64,000 nucleotides of DNA from Pullichristensenella excrementipullorum (GTDB lineage: Bacteria > Bacillota > Clostridia > Christensenellales > Aristaeellaceae). Each line of letters opens with the position of its first letter. Positions within the stretch are counted from its first letter, which is position 1. This document shows positions 23,547 through 32,177 of the stretch, in pieces. The DNA is taken from positions 1-64,000 of the forward strand of contig DVOU01000007.1 in NCBI GenBank assembly GCA_018713365.1, read 5' to 3'. Made by a program: the position numbers and the translations under genes. Below the pieces are notes generated by a model, which saw only the letters and a program-made list of their open reading frames with translations, was not told the origin of the DNA and ran no database searches.

Positions 23547-24899
23547 CTAGCGGTAGCGGATGAGGGACTGAGCCTCGGCGAGGGTGCAGAGGCCGGCGGC
23601 GGCCATGGAGAACAGCGCCGCGCCGTAGGCGGCTTCCTCGCGGTGGACGGGTATCTGCACGGGCATGCCAAAGGTGCGCTCGAAGGCGAGGCGCAGGGCA
23701 GGGTTTTTGCAGATGCCGTTGCCGGAGCCGATCAGCTCCTTGGCCGGGGCCGCGCCCGCGTCGCACATGAGGGCGTAGAGGTCGTGCAGCTCCCTGGCCA
23801 TGCCCAGAAGCGTGCCGGCGATGAGCTGCGGGGCCTTGAAGTTTTGCGGCGAAAGGCCGGTGATGCTGGCGCGCAGGTCGCTCTGGCGGCGGGTGCCGCA
23901 AAAGCGCGTGTCCACCTGGGGCAGGTCGGGGGCATTGAGCGCTTCCATGCCGGCGCGGTTCATGGCCTCGTAGAGCGGGTCGCCATCGTAGCCGGAGAGG
24001 GCGGCGAAACTGCGGGCGAACTCCTCCAACAGCGCGTAGGCGCGGCCGCCGCAGAGGGAGGAGCCGACGAGTATGCTGTGGCCCTCGCCCAGCGGGCGGC
24101 GCTCGACGTCCGCGCAGGCAACGGGGCGGTCACAGGCCATGGAGACCTGCCCGCCGGTGCCCATGTTGACAAGCACGCCGGCGGAGGTATCGCGCACGGA
24201 GCCGATGAAGCTGGCCTGATTGTCGCCAATGCCGCAGGAGACGGGCGTGCCGTTTGCATCCTCGCCGAGCAGGGCGCAGTCCGCCGTCACTTCCGGCAGC
24301 AGAGCGGCGTCCAGACCGGCGCGGGAGAGCGCTTCCACGTCCCAGGCGCAGGCGTCCTGATCAAAGAGGCCAAAGCTGGCCGCGCCGGAGACGTGCATGC
24401 GCGGCGTTTTGCGGCCGGTGAGGCGCATGCCGGCGTAGTCGAAGATGGTGCATATGGCCGCCGCGCCCTCGGGAACGCGGGCGTTCTGCGCGTGCCAGAA
24501 GTGCGTGGTGAGGCCAAAGCCGGTGGCCATCGGGCAGCCGGTGCGGCGGGACAGCTCAGAGGCGTAGGTGCCGCCTGCGAAGGGCTGCTCTCCCCTGCCG
24601 TCCTGCCAAGTGTAGAGCGGACTGAGGGCGCGGCCCTCGGCGTCCACGTAGAGCATGCCGTGCATCTGCCCGGTGAGGCCGATGGCGGCGACGCTGCCGC
24701 AGGCCCTGCGCAGTTCGTCCGCCATGGCGGTGAGCTGCGCGACGATCTTATCCGCGTCCTGCGCGCGGGCGAAGGGCTCGCCAGTATCCAGCGCGGCGCG
24801 GTTGGGCTGGTTGAGGGTGGCGGCCACCTCGCCGGTGCGGGCGTTGAGGGCGACGGCGGAAAGCGTGGTGGTGCCGATGTCCAGGCCGATGGTATACAT
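23547..24899 (-). CDS. FGGY carbohydrate kinase, sedoheptulokinase-like
   Basis: ATP-dependent sugar kinase; the closest recognisable type is sedoheptulokinase, which makes sedoheptulose-7-phosphate, though ketose or polyol specificity cannot be read from sequence. The 450-residue product starts with the phosphate loop GLDIGTTTLSAV, has GLTGQMHGMLYV and SPLYTWQDGRG typical of that branch, the central GIGDNQASFIGS and VNMGTGGQVSM, and the C-terminal adenosine motif GSGNGICKNPAL. Start ATG 24899 follows GGGAGG. It is downstream of the glycyl radical enzyme genes but separated by about 410 bp of inverted repeats, so co-transcription is uncertain. Confidence 0.85.
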   Translation of the reverse strand: MYTIGLDIGTTTLSAVALNARTGEVAATLNQPNRAALDTGEPFARAQDADKIVAQLTAMADELRRACGSVAAIGLTGQMHGMLYVDAEGRALSPLYTWQDGRGEQPFAGGTYASELSRRTGCPMATGFGLTTHFWHAQNARVPEGAAAICTIFDYAGMRLTGRKTPRMHVSGAASFGLFDQDACAWDVEALSRAGLDAALLPEVTADCALLGEDANGTPVSCGIGDNQASFIGSVRDTSAGVLVNMGTGGQVSMACDRPVACADVERRPLGEGHSILVGSSLCGGRAYALLEEFARSFAALSGYDGDPLYEAMNRAGMEALNAPDLPQVDTRFCGTRRQSDLRASITGLSPQNFKAPQLIAGTLLGMARELHDLYALMCDAGAAPAKELIGSGNGICKNPALRLAFERTFGMPVQIPVHREEAAYGAALFSMAAAGLCTLAEAQSLIRYR

Positions 24900-24949
24900 C
24901 TGTTTACCTCCCTGTCGAGCGTGCGCGAGCGGATGTTCAAGGGCATGCT

Positions 24950-25293
24950 GCCCGAAGCGCACGGGGCACTTCGGGCTCAGAGCGCTGACAAAGCCCACAA
25001 TCGCAAAAATTGCCCTGATAAAATGAAAATCAGAGGCAATTTTTGCTTCCTTCGTCAGCTGCACTTGCCGCCTGCAGTCACTTACGCTCGTGTAAGCTCC
25101 CTTGGCGGCAAGTTTGCTTCCTTGGGGTGGATTTGCCGAACCCTTTGGGATCGTCAAATCCAGTCGCAAGGTTTTGACCTTGCGACAAATTTTGCCGCTG
25201 GCAAAATTTCCTTGCTTGCGGGCTTTCTCATCGCTCTGTCAGTCTGTTGACTTTGTCAACATCCTGTGCCCGAAGCGCTACGCACTTCGGGCA
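24950..25293. repeat. Cluster of nine inverted repeats in the kinase-glycyl radical enzyme gap
   Basis: The 412-bp gap holds no gene. It is almost filled by hairpin-forming repeats: GCCCGAAG arms at 24950/24969; a 17-18-base arm pair at 25003-25046; ACTTGCCGCC at 25063 with its complement at 25104, enclosing a small stem at 25081-25096; GGATTTG at 25129/25155 enclosing CCC-TTT-GGG; GTCGCAAGG at 25163/25178; AAATTTTGCC at 25187/25200; GTTGAC at 25246/25255; and TGCCCGAAG at 25267/25285. First and last use the same GCCCGAAG arm, and AAAGCCC (24990) can pair with GGGCTTT (25220). Confidence 0.8.
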
Positions 25294-25311
25294 GTTGGGG
25301 GTTCTTCGCGC

Positions 25312-27687
25312 CTAGCAGGCGATGGACGTCGAGCCGGGGTCGAGGCGGCGGATGATGTCCTCCTGAATGGCGGGCGAGAGATCGAGGAAGTTGACGAAGG
25401 TGCCATGGATGCGCATGATGTAGACGCCGCTGGGCGCGTACTTCTTCGGGTTCGCAAGCACCTTGCGGAGCATCTCCGGCGTGGTGACGTTGACGTAGAG
25501 GTAGAACGGCGAGAGGTTCTCGTTGTACTGGTTGAAGAACAGCGGGCCGACCACGCGGTTTTTGAAGGCCATGCCCTTTTCCTCGTAGCCCTCCTCGCGG
25601 AAGTACTTGGGGGCGATGCCGAAGTGGCTGGCGTAGCCGCCGCCGAACTTCTCGAAGGGCAGCTTGAGCGTGGAGAGCGTGCGCAGGCCGAGGCCGTTGT
25701 TGGCGTCGCCGGCGAAGGGGTCCACGCCGTAGTTGAGCATATCGCGGCTCTTGCGGCCATCGGGCATGGCGCCGACCCAGTAGCCGTAGAGCAGGTGCGT
25801 GGACGGCGTGGAGAAATCGACGCGGAAGGGGTTGCCCCAGTTGTTGCGCAGCGCCGAGACCATGTCGGAAACGCGGTCGGCGATGACGCGGGCTTCCTCA
25901 TCGGGCACGTCCTCGTTGTTGCCGTACTTCGGGCAGGAGACGAGGTACTCGCGCAGCTCCTCATAGCCCTCGAAGTTGGCGCGCAGGGCGTCGATGAGCT
26001 TGCCAGCGTCCTGTGGACGGTCGCGCAGCAGGCAATCGACGGCGACGAAGGAGTCCGCCATCACCGACAGGCCGTGGATGAGGCAGCCGCTGCCGTTGTA
26101 GCGCGTGCCCTGATGGTGCGTATCGCGCATGTCGTAGCCGGTCTCAAGGCCGCCCATCATCGTCGAAAGGAAGGGCACGGGCAGGTGGGAGACGGCCTCC
26201 GTGCAGTCGTTGGCGGCCTTTTCCATCTCCTTGAGGTACATTTCGAGGTTCTTGTAGAAGCGCTCGCGCAGCGTGCGCAGGTTTTCCTCCGGGGAGACCT
26301 CAGGCACGAAGGAGCCGATCTCTTCGCCGGTGATGAGGGAAACGCCGTTGTTGAGCGTCAGTTCGAGGATCTTCGGCAGGTTCAGCCAGCTGTTGGTGGT
26401 GTTGCCGTTGTCCTGACCCATGATGAGCGGCTCCTGACAGCCGGCGATGCCGTAATCCGGCAGGTCTTCCTCGCGCACGCCGCTGCGGCGCAGGGCCACG
26501 AAGACGCTGTCGTCGTTAAAGAGCGAGGGCGTGAGGCAGCCGGGCGTGAAGAAGAAGCGGCCCATCTCGCGATAGAGCTTGTCGGGCGTGTTCTTGTGCA
26601 GCTTCACCGAGAGGATGGGCTGCGGCATGTTCATATCGTAGTAGGCGTCCAGAAGGGCGTAGCTGGAATCGTTGGTCAGGTCGTTGCCCTCCACATCGCG
26701 GCCGCCGACGATGAGGTCCTGCGAGATGGCCCAACTGCGGTCGGCCACGTTGTAGAACACCAGCAGGTGCTTGAGCAGCGCCGCCGTCTCCGCGCGGCCA
26801 AGGCCGTCGTGGGCGCGGTAGGGCTCGAAGACGCGGTCCGCGTTACCCACCGAGAAGGCGAAGGGGTTGGGGGCCTGCTCGTCGCACATGACCTGCCACA
26901 TCAGCAAAAAGCTCTGGATGGCCTCGTAGAGCGTCTCCGCGCCGTGGGCGGGCACTTTTTCCAGCGCCGCGACCATGCTGGCGAGCTGTTCTTTGCGCTC
27001 GCCCTGCGCATTTTCCATCTGCGAGCGGGCGATGGCGGCGTAGCGGCCCGCGAGCATCACCACGGCCTCCAGCGCGCGCTTCATGGCGCGCATGTTGGAG
27101 CGCTTTTCATCGTCCGCCTCCACGGCGATCTTCGCGTCAAGGTCGGCGATGAACTTGTTGACGCCGTATTTGAGGGTGGGGCGCAGGTCCGGCACCACGT
27201 GGCCCGTCACCTGCTCCATGAAGAAGGCGACCTCGCCGGTATAGCGCTCGGCCTTGGCGTAGGCGTCGGCCAGCACGCGGCCATACTCGGTGTTGCCGTT
27301 GTAGGCGCGCACTTTTTCGATGCGCTCGCGGGTGAACTCCTCGTTGGGCTCGATGTCGTCAAACACGGCGGTGGGGTCGCAGTAACCGGCGAAGGACTCC
27401 ACCTTGAAGCTGGGGTTGATCAGCGCGTAGGAACGCGCGAAGGCGTCGCGCTGCGTGCCGGCGAAGATGGCGTTCTCGCTGATGGAGAGCGGCAGCTCCT
27501 CCAGGGCGCGGTAGAGCAGGTTGGCGGCGCGCTCCATGGGGCGCATGTCCGCGTATTCCATTTCATGGTTCATGTAGCTTTCCTTGATGAGAAACCAGCC
27601 GTCCAGCCGCTTGAGGCTCCGCTCCTCGCGGAAGAGTTCCTTGGCCATCTGCGTGATGCGTTCCGGGGTACCGACCATGTTTGCCAT
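25312..27687 (-). CDS. Glycyl radical enzyme of uncertain substrate (dehydratase/lyase type)
   Basis: Oxygen-sensitive radical enzyme of 791 residues, in the pyruvate formate-lyase superfamily but probably not PFL: the active-site cysteine is in AGCQEP, and the C-x-E arrangement is that of the dehydratase/C-X lyase branch, whereas PFL has two adjacent cysteines. The C-terminal glycine loop reads MRIHGTFVNF instead of the usual RVxGY/F, so both flanking positions differ from the family signature; the following LDLSPAIQEDIIRR is normal. Substrate is not assignable to glycerol, propanediol, choline or hydroxyproline enzymes by motif. ATG 27687 follows GGAGAGG, 19 bases behind its activase. A sugar kinase and sugar transporter adjoin, suggesting a sugar- or polyol-derived substrate. 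Confidence 0.85.
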   Translation of the reverse strand: MANMVGTPERITQMAKELFREERSLKRLDGWFLIKESYMNHEMEYADMRPMERAANLLYRALEELPLSISENAIFAGTQRDAFARSYALINPSFKVESFAGYCDPTAVFDDIEPNEEFTRERIEKVRAYNGNTEYGRVLADAYAKAERYTGEVAFFMEQVTGHVVPDLRPTLKYGVNKFIADLDAKIAVEADDEKRSNMRAMKRALEAVVMLAGRYAAIARSQMENAQGERKEQLASMVAALEKVPAHGAETLYEAIQSFLLMWQVMCDEQAPNPFAFSVGNADRVFEPYRAHDGLGRAETAALLKHLLVFYNVADRSWAISQDLIVGGRDVEGNDLTNDSSYALLDAYYDMNMPQPILSVKLHKNTPDKLYREMGRFFFTPGCLTPSLFNDDSVFVALRRSGVREEDLPDYGIAGCQEPLIMGQDNGNTTNSWLNLPKILELTLNNGVSLITGEEIGSFVPEVSPEENLRTLRERFYKNLEMYLKEMEKAANDCTEAVSHLPVPFLSTMMGGLETGYDMRDTHHQGTRYNGSGCLIHGLSVMADSFVAVDCLLRDRPQDAGKLIDALRANFEGYEELREYLVSCPKYGNNEDVPDEEARVIADRVSDMVSALRNNWGNPFRVDFSTPSTHLLYGYWVGAMPDGRKSRDMLNYGVDPFAGDANNGLGLRTLSTLKLPFEKFGGGYASHFGIAPKYFREEGYEEKGMAFKNRVVGPLFFNQYNENLSPFYLYVNVTTPEMLRKVLANPKKYAPSGVYIMRIHGTFVNFLDLSPAIQEDIIRRLDPGSTSIAC

Positions 27688-27706
27688 ATGCCTCTCCTCT
27701 GCTTTC

Positions 27707-28435
27707 TCAGGTCCTTACGACGGCGACGCCGGCTTCGCGGCAGGCCTGTTCAAATTCCACGGCCCGCTGCTCGGCGACGAACGCGTCGTGCATCGCATAC
27801 TCCAGTCCCAACTTTTTCCACTTGTCTTTTCCATATTCGTGATAGCGGAGGAACTCCACTGTCATCTTTGGCCGTTGCAGCTGCGAAAAGAAGCTGACGA
27901 AGCCCGCGAGGGCCTGATCGTCGTCGTTGACGCCGTGGATGAGCGGCACGCGCAGCTGCAGGGGAACGTCGCTCGCGGCGGCGATGCGCAGGTTTTCGCG
28001 GATGCGGGAGGCGTCCTCGCCCGTCCAGCGGCGGTGCGCCTCGTCGTCCGGGTGCTTGAAATCGGCGATCAGCGTGTTCAACCAGGGCAAAAGCTCGGGA
28101 AAGCGCGGGTGCGTGGCGTTGGTCTCCATGCAGGTGTCGATGCCCTCGGCGCGCGCGCGCTTGAGCAGCTCCAGCACGGCGTCGAATTGCAGCGTGGCCT
28201 CGCCGCCGGTCAGCGTCACGCCGCCGCCCTCGAAGAACATCGCCCGCGCCGAGAGCAGTTCGCGCAGGATCTGATCCACGGTGGCGGAACGGGCGTAGCC
28301 CTCGTAGCGGCGCATGCCCTCCGGGTTTGAACACCACGGGCAGCGCAGATTGCAGCCGCACAGGTGGTAGACCAGCCGGTTGCCCGGCCCGTCCTGGGAA
28401 AAATTGAAGCCTTTCTGGAAATACCAAAGTTCCAT
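27707..28435 (-). CDS. Glycyl radical enzyme activating enzyme (radical SAM)
   Basis: Installs the glycyl radical on the partner enzyme encoded 19 bases downstream, using SAM and a [4Fe-4S] cluster. The 242-residue product has the CxxxCxxC cluster motif (CNLRCPWC near residue 28), the glycine-rich SAM segment FFEGGGVTLTGGEATLQ and the DFKHPDDEAHRRWTG region typical of PFL-activase-like proteins. There is no inserted two-cluster ferredoxin domain, unlike many dehydratase-type activases, which gives the short length. ATG 28435 follows GGGAGGG and a consensus promoter. Confidence 0.93.
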   Translation of the reverse strand: MELWYFQKGFNFSQDGPGNRLVYHLCGCNLRCPWCSNPEGMRRYEGYARSATVDQILRELLSARAMFFEGGGVTLTGGEATLQFDAVLELLKRARAEGIDTCMETNATHPRFPELLPWLNTLIADFKHPDDEAHRRWTGEDASRIRENLRIAAASDVPLQLRVPLIHGVNDDDQALAGFVSFFSQLQRPKMTVEFLRYHEYGKDKWKKLGLEYAMHDAFVAEQRAVEFEQACREAGVAVVRT

Positions 28436-28482
28436 TTCCGGCCCTCCCGCGTCCGATTTAGTTATAATCTCGAACTAACTGT

Positions 28483-28511
28483 ATTATACATCAAATTTGA
28501 TAAAATGTCAA
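28483..28511 (-). promoter_or_regulatory. Consensus sigma-A promoter with operator for the glycyl radical operon
   Basis: Minus strand TTGACA, 17-bp spacer, TATAAT: a perfect consensus. The spacer contains the palindrome ATCAAATTTGAT (28490-28501), and a second dyad (TTAGTT ... AACTAA) lies just downstream of the -10. Such a strong promoter must be held down by a repressor, and these dyads are the likely sites. Confidence 0.8.
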
Positions 28512-28615
28512 GGTCATTTTGCGCAAGTGCGCCGAAAAATCGCGCGGCAAAGCGGCGGGATGGATGGAGCGGGGCGGTACCTTCCCGGTCTGGCGGCAGG
28601 GCGGGCGGGAACGGC

Positions 28616-28884
28616 GCTCTGTGCGCCGTCCGAAGGGCCGTGCGGCGCGCGGAGCCGCAGGTGTCTCCCCCCACCGCGCGGCGGCGCAGACGGGCGGAGG
28701 TGACGCTCTGTGCGCCGTCTGAAGGGCCCCACGGCGAGGCAGCGGCCGGAAAGCGGGATGGTATTTATGCTTTGGCGTCAAGGCGGGGGCGGCACCCTGT
28801 GTGCCGTCTGGGGACGCCTGTATGGCGGCGCAGCCCGCACCAGACGTACAACTCTCCCCCACCGCGCGGCGGCGCAGGCGGGCG
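28616..28884. repeat. Imperfect ~90-bp repeats in a geneless GC-rich stretch
   Basis: The 28512-28940 stretch has no convincing gene. Element A occurs at 28616-28639 and 28705-28728 (23 of 24 identical) and, degenerate, near 28793-28818. Element B (about 32 bases, starting TCTCCCC and ending GACGGGCG or GGCGGGCG) occurs at 28664 and 28853. Spacing of the A copies is about 90 bp. All six reading frames through here are low-complexity Arg/Ala/Gly-rich and look non-coding. Confidence 0.6.
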
Positions 28885-28940
28885 CTGGCGCGTCCTCAGC
28901 GGCGGCGCGCTTCCGCGGCGCGTGGGATGGCGGAAGGCGC

Positions 28941-28987
28941 AAAAGAGGGGCTGCCCCTCGGACCTCGCGGTCTTTGGCGGCAGCCCC
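28941..28987 (-). terminator. Terminator of the sugar ABC operon
   Basis: Minus strand stem GGGGCTGCC / GGCAGCCCC with a 23-base loop, then TCTTTT; 32 bases after the binding-protein stop. Confidence 0.75.
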
Positions 28988-29018
28988 GGTCAGGCCGCGA
29001 AAACGGCCCGTCTACGCA

Positions 29019-30110
29019 TTAGTCGTAGAGGTTCTGGGCGATCTCGGGATCGTCGATGTTGTCAACAGTGTAGAAGGCGCAGCCGGTATCGGTGTTGGCC
29101 ACTTCCTGACCCTGCGCGACAGCAAGGAGCAGGTCGATGGTGATGGCGCCGATGGACACGGGAGCCTGGGTGATGGCGCCGTACATAACGCCATTGCGGA
29201 TGGCGGCCTTCAGGGTCGCGCCGGAGTCGAAGCCGACGGCGATGATGGAATCATCGCTGGTGCCGCAGACGTAGAGGTTCTCATCGGCGGTCACAACGCC
29301 CTCGGCAGAGGTCTGGTTGGAGCCGAAGATGGCGATGGTGTCTTCCTTGTTGAGGATAACGGAAGCCTCGGTGGCGCACAGCTCGACCGTGGTCTGAGAG
29401 GGCACGCGGACCTCGATGATGATCTTGGCTTCTTCCTCGGTGGCGGTGGAGCCGGCGCAGTTGTTCACATAGAACTCGTTGCCGGTCACGGCGACGCCGT
29501 AGCCAGCCTCGGTAGCCAGCTCGATGATGCGGTCGATGAAGCCGAGGCCGCGCTGGGTCACGGACTCACCGGTGGCTTCCTGGTTGACTTCGCCGATACG
29601 CACGGCGCCTTCAGCGGCAGCCACGCGATCCTTGATCTTCTCCCACATGCCATCCGCAGCCATGGCGCCGGCGGCATAGTTGTCGGTGGAAGCGTTGGCG
29701 TAGACAGCGCCTTCGGGAGCGCCGGGAACGCCGGAGTCGAAGCCGATGATCGGGATGTTCTCATCAACGGCGCGCTGGAGCAGCTCCATGAACGCGGACT
29801 GGTCAACGGCGGCAAAGCCGATGGCATCCGGGGCGGCGTTCAGAGCGGAGGTGAACTGCTGCACCTGCTGCGCGATGTCGCTCTCAGAATCCGGGCCGAC
29901 GAAGTTGAAGGTGATCATTTCGTAGCCGGCTTCCTCGTTGAGTTCTTCGACGCGAGCCAGGCTTCCCTGGTAGACGGCCTGCCAGTAGGTGGACTGGAAG
30001 CCCTTCGAGACGATCTCGAAGTGGTAGGTGGGCTGCTCTTCGGCGGTTGCGACCGCGAACATGCCCAGCACGAGGATCAGGGACAGGACCAGGGAGAATA
30101 CCTTCTTCAT
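29019..30110 (-). CDS. Sugar ABC transporter substrate-binding protein (ribose-binding type)
   Basis: Exported binding protein that delivers a sugar to the permeases encoded upstream. The 363-residue product has a signal peptide ending ATAEE (about residue 23) and a periplasmic-binding type 1 fold (FEIVSKGFQSTYWQAVYQG, DAIGFAAVDQSAF, IPIIGFDSGVP, VGFDSGATLKAAI). No cysteine follows the hydrophobic segment, so it is not an obvious lipoprotein. ATG 30110 is preferred over the in-frame TTG at 30116 because GGAGGA is 8 bases upstream. It is last in the ATPase-permease-permease-binding protein order, just before a terminator. Confidence 0.92.
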   Translation of the reverse strand: MKKVFSLVLSLILVLGMFAVATAEEQPTYHFEIVSKGFQSTYWQAVYQGSLARVEELNEEAGYEMITFNFVGPDSESDIAQQVQQFTSALNAAPDAIGFAAVDQSAFMELLQRAVDENIPIIGFDSGVPGAPEGAVYANASTDNYAAGAMAADGMWEKIKDRVAAAEGAVRIGEVNQEATGESVTQRGLGFIDRIIELATEAGYGVAVTGNEFYVNNCAGSTATEEEAKIIIEVRVPSQTTVELCATEASVILNKEDTIAIFGSNQTSAEGVVTADENLYVCGTSDDSIIAVGFDSGATLKAAIRNGVMYGAITQAPVSIGAITIDLLLAVAQGQEVANTDTGCAFYTVDNIDDPEIAQNLYD

Positions 30111-30172
30111 AAACAAGTTCCTCCTTCGATATTTTATGCACAGCTTGCGCTGTTACATACGGTCTGTGCGCC

Positions 30173-31153
30173 TCAGGTGCGCTTGCGGTTCCTCTGCATG
30201 TCGATGGTGACGGCGGCGAGCAGTACGCAACCGGTGATCACCTGCTGCCAGTTGGCCTGGAGGTTGATGAACGGCAGGCCTGTCTTCAGCAGGGAGATCA
30301 AAAGCACGCCCAGGAACGTACCCACCACGGAGCCGGAGCCGCCGGACATGGCCGTGCCGCCGATGATGGCGGAACCGATGGCGTCCAGTTCAAAGCCCGC
30401 GCCCGTGCCGGGGGTGATGTTGGGGAAGGTGGCGGCGTAGGCCACGGCGGCCAGGCCGACGAAGAAGCCGGAGATGACGTAGGCGGCGATGTGCCAGCGG
30501 GCGACGCTCACGCCGGAGAGCTTGAGCGCTTCCTTGTTGGAGCCGATGGCGATGATGTAGCGGCCCGTGCGGGTGTGGTTGAGTACGAAGGACATGATGA
30601 TGACCAATAGAATCATCAGGATCATGCCCACGGGGATGGGCGTTCTGTCCGGGGTGACGACCTTGAAGATGCTGCGGAACCAGCCCTCCGCCTCTGCCGC
30701 CGCCGGCCATGTGCCGGAGTAGTTGTTGGTGAGGATGGAGCCGAGGCCGCGGCAGCACATCATCGTCGCCAGCGTGGCGATGAAGGGGGGCAGATCGAGC
30801 CGGGCGATGATGTTGCCGTTGATGAAGCCGACCAGCACGCCAAGCGCGATGGTGAGGATGATGGCGGCCCACACCGGCCAGCCGTTGATGCGAATCATGT
30901 AGCTGCCGATGACCGAGTAACAGATCAGGCCCGTGCCCATGGAGAGGTCAACGCCGCCGGTGATGAGCGGGAAGGTGACGCCGATGGCCATGAGCAGTAT
31001 GTAGTACATGTAGCTGCAGATCTGGATCAGGGTCGTATACCGGCGGAAGGGCGTACTCATCGCGTAGAAGAACAGATACAGCACGATGACGACGACGAGA
31101 ACGACCAGTCTCTGCATGAAAGCGTGATTTCTGGTGATCGCTTTGCTTTTCAT
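30173..31153 (-). CDS. Sugar ABC transporter permease (RbsC family)
   Basis: Inner-membrane channel subunit, 326 residues with about 9-10 hydrophobic segments. It carries the BPD_transp_2 signatures GVDLSMGTGL near residue 67 and the cytoplasmic-loop and late-helix segments AIGSNKEALKLSGV and IGSAIIGGTAMSGGSGSV. It follows a second permease after 22 bases; two different permeases in one operon imply a heterodimeric channel. The cognate ATPase and binding protein flank the pair. Confidence 0.93.
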   Translation of the reverse strand: MKSKAITRNHAFMQRLVVLVVVIVLYLFFYAMSTPFRRYTTLIQICSYMYYILLMAIGVTFPLITGGVDLSMGTGLICYSVIGSYMIRINGWPVWAAIILTIALGVLVGFINGNIIARLDLPPFIATLATMMCCRGLGSILTNNYSGTWPAAAEAEGWFRSIFKVVTPDRTPIPVGMILMILLVIIMSFVLNHTRTGRYIIAIGSNKEALKLSGVSVARWHIAAYVISGFFVGLAAVAYAATFPNITPGTGAGFELDAIGSAIIGGTAMSGGSGSVVGTFLGVLLISLLKTGLPFINLQANWQQVITGCVLLAAVTIDMQRNRKRT

Positions 31154-31175
31154 GTTTATCCTCCTCTCTCGCGCG

Positions 31176-32177
31176 TCAGGTCCTGCGCCGGCGGCTGAGC
31201 GTATCGGCGATGACGGCGCCGAGGACGATCAGACCGGTCAGCACGTACTGGTAGGAGATGGTGAAGCCCATGGCGAGGATGCCCTCCTGCATCAGGGCGA
31301 CGATGAACGCGCCGATCACCGTGCCGAGGATGGAGGCAAGGCCGCCGGCCATGCTCGTACCGCCCATGACGCAGGCGGCGATGGCCTCGTTGTTGAAGGT
31401 GTCACCGAGGCCGGGCTGCACGGTGGAGTAGGCGCCCACGTAGAACAGGGCCGCCACGCCCGCCAGCGTGCCGCTGATGATGAAGGCCAGCATCTCCCAA
31501 TGGCGGGTATCGACGCCGGAGAGGCGCACGGCTTCGCGGTTGGCGCCGATGCAGATCATGTAGCGGCCGGCGCGGGTCTTGTTGAGGATGATGGCGCAGA
31601 TGATGGCCATGAGGATCAGCAGGATAAGGCCCGTGGGCACGTCGCCGGCGCGCACCATGTAGCGGTACCAGCCGTTGGGCGAGCTGAGATCCGGCCAGGA
31701 GACGGCCTGCGTCTTGGTGAAGATGGAGCCGACGCCCTTGGCCACCAGCATCAGCGACATCGAAGTGATGAACGACGGCAGATGCAGGTAGGAAACGAAG
31801 AAGCCGCCGATGGTGCCGAACACTGCGCCGATGAGGATGCAGAGGATCATGCTCAGCCACAGCGGCGCGCCGTAGCTGTTCATGCAGTAGCCGGCAATCA
31901 GCGCCGAGGTGTACATCACCGGGCCGATGGAGAAATCGATATTGCCGGTGGCGATGACGAAGGTCACGCCCAGACCCATGAAGCCGATGAAGTAGCCGTA
32001 GTTGAGAGCGCTCAAGATGCGGTCGTAGGAGACGAAATTGGTACCCTCATGCAGGATGGGGCTGAGGATGGCGAAGAGGATATACATCAGGATGATGACG
32101 CCGATGAGTACGACCCGGTTGAAGCCCATCAGCCTGACCAGCCGGAGGTTTTTGAATTTGCTCAATGCCGTTTTCAT
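31176..32177 (-). CDS. Sugar ABC transporter permease (RbsC family)
   Basis: Second channel subunit of the same transporter, 333 residues with about 9-10 membrane segments. It has the family markers TGNIDFSIGPVMY, CIGANREAVRLSGV and AIAACVMGGTSMAGGLASI. Its ATG at 32177 overlaps the ATPase stop by 4 bases (ATGA), so translation is coupled. It differs clearly in sequence from the permease at 30173-31153. Confidence 0.93.
   Translation of the reverse strand: MKTALSKFKNLRLVRLMGFNRVVLIGVIILMYILFAILSPILHEGTNFVSYDRILSALNYGYFIGFMGLGVTFVIATGNIDFSIGPVMYTSALIAGYCMNSYGAPLWLSMILCILIGAVFGTIGGFFVSYLHLPSFITSMSLMLVAKGVGSIFTKTQAVSWPDLSSPNGWYRYMVRAGDVPTGLILLILMAIICAIILNKTRAGRYMICIGANREAVRLSGVDTRHWEMLAFIISGTLAGVAALFYVGAYSTVQPGLGDTFNNEAIAACVMGGTSMAGGLASILGTVIGAFIVALMQEGILAMGFTISYQYVLTGLIVLGAVIADTLSRRRRT

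Noticed and set aside
23315..23563. An 82-codon plus-strand frame after the XRE gene
   Set aside because: It reads straight through a 13-bp-stem terminator and into the end of the kinase gene, so it is unlikely to be translated.
28491..29010. Several overlapping frames in the GC-rich spacer after the ABC operon
   Set aside because: They only translate the ~90-bp repeats into Arg/Ala/Gly-rich strings with no start signals.
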